From NCBI RefSeq assembly GCF_003610235.1, contig NZ_RAPR01000001.1, positions 1,860,001-1,924,000 of the forward strand: 64,000 nt of DNA, in the 5' to 3' direction. This DNA is from Catellatospora citrea (GTDB lineage: Bacteria > Actinomycetota > Actinomycetes > Mycobacteriales > Micromonosporaceae). Below are positions 49,945 through 56,733 of the stretch, piece after piece. The position numbers and the translations under genes are program-made. Each line of letters opens with the position of its first letter. The first letter of the stretch is position 1. The notes below the pieces were generated by a model. The model saw only the letters and a list, made by a program, of their open reading frames with translations, did no database searches and was not told the origin of the DNA.

Positions 49945-50121
49945 ATGCAGAACAAGAACGAGCTCGCGAACCTCGCCAACGAGATCCTCGCGCTCGAGTC
50001 GGAGACCTTCGCGATCTCGGACTACGCCGACGCCGCCGAGGCCATCCTCGCGTCGTGCTCGTCGTCCGCGACCACGTCGACCACCTCCAGCACCACCTCC
50101 ACCACGAGCTGCAGCGCCTGA
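49945..50121 (+). CDS. RiPP precursor peptide 2
   Basis: 58 residues; ATG at 49945, AGGGAG eight bases upstream. Same leader and core as precursor 1 except Asn3 for His3. At DNA level the leader codons are identical beyond codon 3 up to about codon 34, and the five remaining differences between the two genes (codons 35-47) are all synonymous, which suggests recent duplication with selection to keep the product. Dedicated promoter array upstream and a perfect 14-bp terminator downstream make it a one-gene unit. Two genes for one identical core should raise precursor dosage. Confidence 0.9.
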   Translation: MQNKNELANLANEILALESETFAISDYADAAEAILASCSSSATTSTTSSTTSTTSCSA

Positions 50122-50155
50122 TCCCCGCGGCCCGCACGGGCCCCGCACCACCTGT

Positions 50156-50191
50156 GCGGCGGTCGCCCCGCTCCCCCGGGGCGACCGCCGC
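50156..50191 (+). terminator. Terminator of precursor 2
   Basis: Perfect 14-bp stem GCGGCGGTCGCCCC with its complement and an 8-nt loop, 34 bp after the stop. Confidence 0.8.
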
Positions 50192-50288
50192 AGATCCGAC
50201 TCCCGCCGGGCCGGCACGGCCGCCGGCGCGGCGGTCTGCGGCGCCGTCGTCGCTCGTCCCTGTCGAGCGAGCACGGTGCCCCTTCGTG

Positions 50289-50370
50289 CTGTCAAAACGC
50301 TGTCATCCGTGGACAGTGCGCTGACAGTGTCAGACATGTCGATCGGTGAGCGGCCTCCGGTGGAATGAAG
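50289..50370 (+). promoter_or_regulatory. Promoter and 11-bp-phased operator array, precursor 3
   Basis: The clearest copy: CTGTCA 50289, CTGTCA 50300, GGACAG 50311 and TGACAG 50322, exactly 11 bp apart; after 13 bp GATCGGTGAG at 50341, then GGAATGA at 50362. The last two sites are also direct GACAGTG heptamers with a 4-bp gap, a layout known for SARP activators. Confidence 0.78.
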
Positions 50371-50430
50371 AGGCAACAGAGACCGGGGCCGGACAGGCCG
50401 GCCGGGGTCACCGAGACAAGGGGAGTTGTC

Positions 50431-50607
50431 ATGCAGGAGACCGCCACGATGGTGAAGCTGACCGACGAGATCCTGGCGCTGGAGACCGAGACGTTCGCGA
50501 TCTCGGACTACGCCGACGCCGCCGAGTCGATCCTCGCCTCGTGCTCGTGCTCGTCGACCACGTCGACCACGAGCGCCACCACCTCCACCACGAGCTGCAG
50601 CGCCTGA
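50431..50607 (+). CDS. RiPP precursor peptide 3 (variant core)
   Basis: 58 residues; ATG at 50431, GGGGAG six bases upstream. Residues 3-11 of the leader differ (ETATMVKLT) but DEILALETETFAISDYADAAESILA is conserved, marking the part likely read by the enzymes. The core, again 22 residues, has 9 Ser, 8 Thr, 3 Cys (38, 40, 56) and 2 Ala. Compared with precursors 1/2 it changes core positions 4 (Ser to Cys), 6 (Ala to Ser) and 13 (Ser to Ala). The TTS triplets and the S-C-S-A end are unchanged. The extra Cys would give one more thiazole near the N-terminus. Confidence 0.9.
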   Translation: MQETATMVKLTDEILALETETFAISDYADAAESILASCSCSSTTSTTSATTSTTSCSA

Positions 50608-50625
50608 TCCACCCCGCAAGGCCCA

Positions 50626-50663
50626 TTGAGGCAGTCCGCCCCCACCGGGAGCGGCTGCCTCAA
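50626..50663 (+). terminator. Terminator of precursor 3
   Basis: TTGAGGCAG (50626-50634) pairs with CTGCCTCAA (50655-50663), with an inner CCGC/GCGG stem. It lies 19 bp after the stop. Confidence 0.7.
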
Positions 50664-50735
50664 AAGCGTTTCCGGGCCCGGTCACCGGTGGACATGCCGA
50701 CGGCCCCGGGGCGGGCCGGGGCCGGTGATACGAGA

Positions 50736-50766
50736 GGCCCCGCCCGGCGCAGCGCCGGACGGGGCC
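50736..50766 (-). terminator. Terminator of the biosynthetic operon
   Basis: GGCCCCGCCCGGCGC pairs with GCCGGACGGGGCC (one bulged base), 11 bp after the last operon stop at 50777. Confidence 0.65.
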
Positions 50767-50776
50767 GTGGACAGGG

Positions 50777-52774
50777 TCACGGGAACGGATGCGGCACCAC
50801 CCGGAGCTCCCCGTCGGTGAGGTCGGTGTCGCGCAGGCCGGCCCGGCGGAACGCGGTACGCAGCCGCGGCATCCGCAGAGCCCGCTGGCGGGCCCAGCCG
50901 AAGTCGATCGGCAGCAGCCCCGGCACGATGGTGCACACCGAACGCAGCCCCATCCGGGACTGCTCCGGCGTGGTCTGGTCGACCACGATCACGTCCGAGC
51001 CCGCCTCGACCAGCTCCTGCTGGCACAGCCGCAGGTCGTCGAGCAGGTGCTCCGACGCGCCGCGCCGGGCGTTCCAGGTCGCGTAGAGGTCGGACATGGG
51101 GCGCTGCTCGGTGACCCGCAGGTAGGAGTCCGCATGGGGGCGCATCTCCGGCAGGCCGAACAGCCCGGCATGGTCGGTGAGCTGGCGGACGAGCCGGTAG
51201 TCGTGCATCATCGCCCGCAGCTCGGGCTCGCGCCGGCGCACCGAGCGCGGCTGCTGCGGGATGTAGGTCAGCGCCTCCGACAGCGCGCCCTCCAGCGCCG
51301 CCTGCGGGTCGAAGCCCGCCGCGGCGGCGAAGGACAGCGTGCCCGGGCCACCGTCGCGGCGCACCGCGAGGCTGGTGACCACGGGCACCGCGAGGTCGAT
51401 GCGGTTGTCGAAGGCGAGGATGTCGTATCCCTGCAGCGCCGCCCGGTCCACCATGGCCCGGACCACGTCGTTGTCGCACGAGTCCAGGTCGATGCGGGGC
51501 AGCTCGGCGTTGCCGTACCAGCCGAGCAGGAACGAGTCCCGTTCGATGAGTTCCAGCAGCCCGAACAGCACGGCCTCTTCGAGGCAGCTGCCGGTCGCGG
51601 AGCCGTTGGAGGAGGAGAAGACGAAGTTGTCGCCGGGCGCCCCGGAGCTGAAGTGGCAGAACCGGCGCGGCACCAGGATCGGTCGGTCGTCGCGCAGCGA
51701 GTAGCCCCAGATCCAGGGGATCGCCGCGTCGGGTGAGTACGGCGCGGCCAGCGGGTCGGTCCGGTAGACGTCGGGGTCGTAGAGGCCGCAGTCCTCCGGG
51801 TCGAGCGCGTGGTCGGCGACGTTGGCGTAGGAGTCGACGACGAGCCGCTCCGCCCGGCGGCGGTGCGAGCCGGCGTACCGTTCCAGCCCTTCCAGGAAGG
51901 CCAGGCTGCGGCTGGTGGCGAACGAGTTGGCCTGCCCGCTCCAGCTCACGTCGAGCAGCCCGGCGTACCCGCGGATGAAGACGCTGCCGGTCACCGGGGC
52001 GGTGGTCGGCGAGGTGACGTTGATGAAGGTGCCCGCCCCCAGCGCCCCGCACACGGGGTTGGCCAGCGCCTGCACCGGCAGCGGGTAGCTGTCGGCGGAG
52101 CGCAGCCGGTAGCTGTCGGGGGTGCGCTTGCCGTGCGGGGTCAGCGCCAGCGGGCCGGCGACCGGGACGTCGGCCCCGGACACCGCGCAGCTGGGGCAGA
52201 GCGGGTCGGCCAGGATCGGCACCGTGCGCACCTGCAGCGTGCGCAGGTCGAGCGCGCACACCCGGGGCAGCGCCGCGTCGGCGTCGCCGTCCCCGGTGGT
52301 GTGCGCCAGGGTCAGCGGCGTCTCCGCCCGGCCGAGCACGGTGGCCTCGTAGAGGCTCCAGGTCGCGTCGACGACGTACGCCGACAGCAGCGGCCAGCTG
52401 CCGGCCGGGGTCATCTCGGTGCCGATCTCGAGCGCGTCGCGCTCGGTGCGGAACCGCAGCCGCTGCCAGCGCACGCCGAGGCAGTGCCCGCAGGCGGGGA
52501 CCGCGGGCGCGGCGCCCGGGCCGGACCAGGGTCCGACCAGCACCGCGCCCGAGGTCAGCGTGACGTTCGCGGCGGCCCGCTGCGGGTCGGCCGCGCCGAG
52601 CACGTCGGCGTCGCCCAGTGCCACCACACGCGGGGGCACGGCGCCGGGCACCCACGGGTAACCGGCGCGGTCATGGCGTTCGGTCAGCGCCGCCTGGAGG
52701 GCGAGCGCCGCCGGGGCGAGCGGCGCGCTGACGCGCGCCGCCGCTCCGGCTCCCGTGGGGGCGACGGGGGTCAT
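50777..52774 (-). CDS. YcaO cyclodehydratase with fused N-terminal zinc/docking domain (copy 1)
   Basis: 665 residues, ATG at 52774 overlapping the permease stop. N-terminal ~200 residues carry CxxC pairs (Cys95/98, Cys193/196), as in the TOMM cyclodehydratase partner domain (TIGR03882 type). The rest is the YcaO domain: FSSSNGSATGSCLEEAVLFGLLELIERDSFLLGW (ATP/Mg site) and a C-terminal PHPFP tail, the proline-rich end needed by azoline-forming YcaO enzymes. It should use ATP to turn Cys, Ser or Thr into azolines on the precursor core. A second intact homologue lies at 61178-63097. Last gene of the coupled operon; a terminator follows. Confidence 0.92.
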   Translation of the reverse strand: MTPVAPTGAGAAARVSAPLAPAALALQAALTERHDRAGYPWVPGAVPPRVVALGDADVLGAADPQRAAANVTLTSGAVLVGPWSGPGAAPAVPACGHCLGVRWQRLRFRTERDALEIGTEMTPAGSWPLLSAYVVDATWSLYEATVLGRAETPLTLAHTTGDGDADAALPRVCALDLRTLQVRTVPILADPLCPSCAVSGADVPVAGPLALTPHGKRTPDSYRLRSADSYPLPVQALANPVCGALGAGTFINVTSPTTAPVTGSVFIRGYAGLLDVSWSGQANSFATSRSLAFLEGLERYAGSHRRRAERLVVDSYANVADHALDPEDCGLYDPDVYRTDPLAAPYSPDAAIPWIWGYSLRDDRPILVPRRFCHFSSGAPGDNFVFSSSNGSATGSCLEEAVLFGLLELIERDSFLLGWYGNAELPRIDLDSCDNDVVRAMVDRAALQGYDILAFDNRIDLAVPVVTSLAVRRDGGPGTLSFAAAAGFDPQAALEGALSEALTYIPQQPRSVRRREPELRAMMHDYRLVRQLTDHAGLFGLPEMRPHADSYLRVTEQRPMSDLYATWNARRGASEHLLDDLRLCQQELVEAGSDVIVVDQTTPEQSRMGLRSVCTIVPGLLPIDFGWARQRALRMPRLRTAFRRAGLRDTDLTDGELRVVPHPFP

Positions 52775-53526
52775 GACTTGTTGCTCCAGCGGAACGTCTT
52801 GAGCGCGATCGCGCCGAAGCCCACCGTGTAGACCACCAGCGCGCCGAGTGCCACCAGGTAGTCGGTCAGGTCGCCGCGCCCGTTGAGGGCGTACGACATG
52901 CCGTCGTTGACGTAGCGCAGCGGCAGCGCCCGCGACACCGCCTCGATCCAGCCCGGCATCATGTCGAGCGGGAAGAACGAGCCGGCGATGAAGGCCATCG
53001 GCACGATGATGCAGTTGGCGATGGCGGCGACGGCCTCCGGCGTCTTCGAGAAGTTGCCGACGATCACGCCGAGGGCGAGGAACGCCGACACCGCCACCAC
53101 CAGCACCGGCAGCGACAACAGCCAGTTGGCGTGCAGCTCCAGCCCGAAGAACGGCAGCAGCGCGACGCCGATGAACAGCACCGACTGCAGCACCGAGACC
53201 AGCAGCGAGACCACGGCGCGCGAGTTGAGCACCGACCAGATGCTGGCGGGGCTGAGCCGGATCAGCCGCAGCAGGTCGTCGTTGCGCCAGCTCATGAGGC
53301 TGAACGCGACGCCGAACAGCGCGGCGTTGGCGACGCCCCAGGACAGCACGCCGGGAGCGATGTAGTCGATGTAGTGGTAGCCGGTGTCGTCGACCTCACG
53401 GCCCTGGAAGATCAGGCCGAAGGTGATGAGGAACAGCAGCGGGAAGGCGAAGGTGAAGAAGACGGTGGCGGTGTCTCGGACCGAGGCCTTGAAGCTCGCC
53501 CTGGTCAGTGCTGCGTAGGCGCTCAC
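52771..53526 (-). CDS. ABC-2-type permease of the RiPP exporter
   Basis: 251 residues, six transmembrane helices, GTG start at 53526 overlapping the ATPase stop. ABC-2 pattern: VFFTFAFPLLFLITFGLIF in helix one, the NDDLLRLIRLSPASIW coupling region, and the AGSFFPLDMMPGWIEAVSRALPLRYVNDGM signature typical of drug/antibiotic export permeases. With the ATPase it should export, and may give self-resistance to, the modified peptide. Its own stop overlaps the start of YcaO copy 1. Confidence 0.9.
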   Translation of the reverse strand: MSAYAALTRASFKASVRDTATVFFTFAFPLLFLITFGLIFQGREVDDTGYHYIDYIAPGVLSWGVANAALFGVAFSLMSWRNDDLLRLIRLSPASIWSVLNSRAVVSLLVSVLQSVLFIGVALLPFFGLELHANWLLSLPVLVVAVSAFLALGVIVGNFSKTPEAVAAIANCIIVPMAFIAGSFFPLDMMPGWIEAVSRALPLRYVNDGMSYALNGRGDLTDYLVALGALVVYTVGFGAIALKTFRWSNKS

Positions 53527-54470
53527 TGCTGCTCCGTTCCGGTCAGTTCGAGGTAGACGTCTTCCAGGGTCGCGGTGCGGGTCTGCACGCCGTCGAGGCC
53601 GGCGACCTCGGCGACGGCCGCCAGCACCTTGGCGGCGTTGCGGCTGGAGATGACGACCGAGCCGCCCTCCACGGTCACGGAGTCCACGCCGTGGATGGCG
53701 CGGGCCTGCTCGACGGTGATCCGGTCGACCGCCACCAGCAGGCGGGTCGGCAGGCCGGAGGAGTTCACCAGCTGGTGCGGGCTGCCCAGCGAGACGACCT
53801 TGCCGGCGACCACGATCGCGACGCGGTCGCAGAGGGCCTCGGCCTCGTCCAGGTGGTGCGTGGTGTAGACGATGGTCTTGCCGGCCGCCTTGAGCTCGCG
53901 CAGCAGCTTCCACAGGTCGCGGCGGGCCTGCGGGTCGAGCGCCGCGGTGGGCTCGTCCAGGAAGATGACCTCCGGGTCGTGCACCAGCGCGGAGGCGATC
54001 GCCAGCCGCTGCCGCTGCCCGCCGGACACGTCGGTGACGCGTACGCTCGCCGAGCCGTCCAGGCCGACCACGCTCAGCGCGCGCTGCGCCGCCGCGGCGT
54101 CCTTGCCGTACAGCGCGGCCACCGTCTCCAGGTGCTCCCGCGCGGTGAGCCGGGTGAAGAACGCCGACTTCTGCGTCTGCACCCCCATCCGGGGCAGCAG
54201 TGCCAGGTTGCGCGGATGCGGCGACAACCCGAAGATCGACACACGGCCGGCGTCCGGATCGCGCAGACCCTCCACGATCTCGATCAGGGTGGTCTTGCCC
54301 GCGCCGTTGGGGCCGAGGATGCCGAAGAACTCGCCCTGCCCGATGGACAGGGACACGCCCCGCACCGCGTGCACGTCGCCGTAGCTCTTGGACACCCCGT
54401 CGATCACGATCGCGGGTGCGCCACCCGCGTCGACCGCGTCTACGACGCTCAATTCCTCAACCTCACTCAT
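53523..54470 (-). CDS. ABC transporter ATPase of the RiPP exporter
   Basis: 315 residues, ATG at 54470 overlapping the protease stop. Walker [12 protein letters not shown]-loop QTQKSAFF, signature [11 protein letters not shown], Walker [13 protein letters not shown] and switch His in TTHHLDEA are all intact. The ~90-residue C-terminal tail with a [20 protein letters not shown] strand is typical of DrrA/CcmA-like antibiotic exporters. Paired with the ABC-2 permease encoded immediately after. Confidence 0.93.
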   Translation of the reverse strand: MSEVEELSVVDAVDAGGAPAIVIDGVSKSYGDVHAVRGVSLSIGQGEFFGILGPNGAGKTTLIEIVEGLRDPDAGRVSIFGLSPHPRNLALLPRMGVQTQKSAFFTRLTAREHLETVAALYGKDAAAAQRALSVVGLDGSASVRVTDVSGGQRQRLAIASALVHDPEVIFLDEPTAALDPQARRDLWKLLRELKAAGKTIVYTTHHLDEAEALCDRVAIVVAGKVVSLGSPHQLVNSSGLPTRLLVAVDRITVEQARAIHGVDSVTVEGGSVVISSRNAAKVLAAVAEVAGLDGVQTRTATLEDVYLELTGTEQQ

Positions 54471-55678
54471 CGGTCCTTTGCCTCTCCTCTGACACTTGCG
54501 GTCGTTTGTGGAGCCTGGATGCGTGATGGACGCGCCAGCCAGCCGGCGAGCGTCAGTACGACGATCAGTCCGGGGATGACGGCGGCCGATGTACCAAAAT
54601 GATCTGCCAACGGGGCGTAGCAGATCAACGTCAATCCTGTACCGACCAGTAGGATGACGGCGGCGGACCAGAGCCCGTACGAGACATAGGTGACCTTCGC
54701 ACGATACGGGTAGCCTGCGACACCCGGTCCGCGCCCGAACAGCCGCCACAGCGACAGCTGCAGGAAGCGGCGGCTCTCCCCGGACAGGTTCGTCACCCGC
54801 AGCGCGTAGCTGAGCATGCGGTAGCCGTCCAGCGGCGCGAGCGGGATCAGGTTCACCAGTGCCTGCACCGCGCCGACGAGCAGGAAGCCCGCCAGCGGCG
54901 CCCGCACCGCGGACTGCGCCGGCAACAGCAGCCAGGCCGCCGCGAACGGCAGCAGGTATGCCGCGTTGACCAGGGCCCCCGATGCCGCGATGGCGGCCTG
55001 CCTCCGTCGTGATTGGAGGTACAGGAGGTTGTCCACAGTGCACGATAGCGTCAGCATGCTGATACCGCTGACCGTGCAGCCGAAGTGTCGCGCCGACACG
55101 CCGTGCGCCAGTTCGTGCAGCGCGGCGCTCACCCAGACCAGCAGGAACACCCCGACGATCGCCCACGGCTGCCCGCCGAGGCCGAGGAAGCCGTCGACCA
55201 GCTCGGGCAGGTGCAGGCCGAGCACGGCCAGCATGACGACACAGGCCAGCGCGACGGCCAGCACCACCGGGCCGCGGATGGCGAACCGCACCCACCCGTG
55301 GACCCGGTCCACCACCGCCGCGGCGTCGCGGACCAGGCGGAACCGGTGGACCCGGCGGACCGGCTCCGGCGCCGCCTCCTCCGCCGGGCTGCCGGCCAGC
55401 AGCTGCCGCCCGTGCAGCAGCCACAGCAGCTGCTCCCAGTGGCCGTCGCCCAGCCTGCGGCCGAAGGCCGCCGCGTACTCCGTGCCGATCTGCGCCAGCG
55501 AGCGCGCGCCGTCGAGCCTGCTGATGAGGAAGTGCTCGCGCTGGGCGATCTCGAACGCGCGCCCGTTGCGCGGGTCCTTCACCAGGTAGACGGTGCCCGG
55601 CCCGCGCTGCAGCGGCGCGCTCAGCAGCAGGTCGCCGCGCAGCCGCGGGCGGGCGTCGGTGAGGGTGCGGGTGCTCAC
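54467..55678 (-). CDS. M50-family membrane metalloprotease with PqqD-like N-terminus
   Basis: 403 residues, GTG start at 55678 overlapping the previous stop. Residues about 25-95 resemble a PqqD-like recognition fold (FEIAQREHFLISRLDGARSLAQIGTEYAAAF), the kind that binds RiPP leaders. The following membrane part has six or more helices with the zinc site HELAH (His188, Glu189, His192) and the distal Asp284 in PLAPLDGYRM, so the active site is complete. As the only peptidase in the operon, it is the best candidate to remove the leader or to act in immunity. M50 proteases in such clusters have little experimental backing. Confidence 0.85.
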   Translation of the reverse strand: MSTRTLTDARPRLRGDLLLSAPLQRGPGTVYLVKDPRNGRAFEIAQREHFLISRLDGARSLAQIGTEYAAAFGRRLGDGHWEQLLWLLHGRQLLAGSPAEEAAPEPVRRVHRFRLVRDAAAVVDRVHGWVRFAIRGPVVLAVALACVVMLAVLGLHLPELVDGFLGLGGQPWAIVGVFLLVWVSAALHELAHGVSARHFGCTVSGISMLTLSCTVDNLLYLQSRRRQAAIAASGALVNAAYLLPFAAAWLLLPAQSAVRAPLAGFLLVGAVQALVNLIPLAPLDGYRMLSYALRVTNLSGESRRFLQLSLWRLFGRGPGVAGYPYRAKVTYVSYGLWSAAVILLVGTGLTLICYAPLADHFGTSAAVIPGLIVVLTLAGWLARPSRIQAPQTTASVRGEAKDR

Positions 55679-56733
55679 GGCGCCGCCTCCCACCGTTCCC
55701 GCAGCGACCGACCCAGCAGGTAGGACAGGTACGCCTCGTCGCGGATGGTGACGTGGAACCGGTTGTTGGTCATGTGCAGGTACGGCGACAGCACCAGCGG
55801 CAGCGCGCGCTCCGGGTCGGTGACCGCTCGGTCGCCGGAGCCGTCCCACGAGCGCAGCACCAGCTCGCCGCGCACGGACAGCTCGCGGGCCCGGTCGGCC
55901 AGCTCGAAGCAGTGCACCGCCCAGGCGCGCAGGAACTCCGGCAGTCGGTCCAGTTCGCGGCGCTCCAGCACGTCGAGCACCTCCACGAAGCGGGCCGACA
56001 GGTCGCCGGCCATGCCGTCGTACATGCGGGCGTACTCGTTGGTGCCGATGAAGTTCGTGCCGGCGAACGCGCTGTGCCAGAACGTGTGGTAGCTGTCCAG
56101 GAAGTCGACCAGCTTGCGCCGGTCGGGCAGGAAGCAGGCCGCCATCACCAGCATCAGCTGCGCGGCGACGCCGAACAGCACGGGCCGCAGGTGCAGGTTC
56201 ATGGTGCGGATCGCGTGCAGCACCGTGTCGCTGGAGTGCTGGAAGTGCCACTCCGCCAGGGCGATGCCGGCCGGGCCGCCGTACTTGCCGTACTCGGGCT
56301 CGTAGTCGCGGTAGGCGAAGGAGTTGTTCGGCTGCATGCGCATCTGGCCGTCGTCGCCGATCAGGTGCGCCGGGCGGCCGTCGGGGAACTCCAGCTCGAA
56401 CAGCTTGTTGTAGAGCTCGCCGAGGAAGCCGGTGCCCATCTCGTACAGCGCGGGCCGCCGTCGCAGGAAGGCGTTGATCTCCGCCTCCGCGCGGGCCTTG
56501 ACCTGCTCGGTGTACTCCGGCCGGGCCGGCTTGAGCCGCAGCCGGATGTGGGTGCCCTCCAGCCAGTAGTTGATGAAGAAGTACCCGGCCAGCAGGCCGT
56601 CCTCGGTCAGCTCCTTGACCAGCGGGCCCACGCAGTGGGTCAGCAGCGGCTGCGGATTGGCGGCGTAGAAGACGTGGATGGCGAGCCACTCGCCGGTGAC
56701 GGCGCCCGCGGGCGCCGGAATGGTCTGGGTCAT
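55675..56733 (-). CDS. Thiopeptide-type biosynthesis protein (LanB elimination / TbtC-TbtD-like)
   Basis: 352 residues, ATG at 56733 overlapping the LanB stop. Matches the thiopeptide-type bacteriocin biosynthesis domain (TIGR03891): opening WLAIHVFYAANPQPLLTHCVGPLVKEL, then YFFINYWLEGTHIRLRLKP and the YEPEYGKYGG...AEWHFQHSSD block. Relatives either eliminate glutamate from glutamylated Ser/Thr (TbtC) or do the formal [4+2] cyclisation that makes the pyridine ring (TbtD). Only one such gene is in the window. Length fits either; the dedicated partner role after a LanB N-domain makes elimination more likely. Confidence 0.85.
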   Translation of the reverse strand: MTQTIPAPAGAVTGEWLAIHVFYAANPQPLLTHCVGPLVKELTEDGLLAGYFFINYWLEGTHIRLRLKPARPEYTEQVKARAEAEINAFLRRRPALYEMGTGFLGELYNKLFELEFPDGRPAHLIGDDGQMRMQPNNSFAYRDYEPEYGKYGGPAGIALAEWHFQHSSDTVLHAIRTMNLHLRPVLFGVAAQLMLVMAACFLPDRRKLVDFLDSYHTFWHSAFAGTNFIGTNEYARMYDGMAGDLSARFVEVLDVLERRELDRLPEFLRAWAVHCFELADRARELSVRGELVLRSWDGSGDRAVTDPERALPLVLSPYLHMTNNRFHVTIRDEAYLSYLLGRSLRERWEAAP

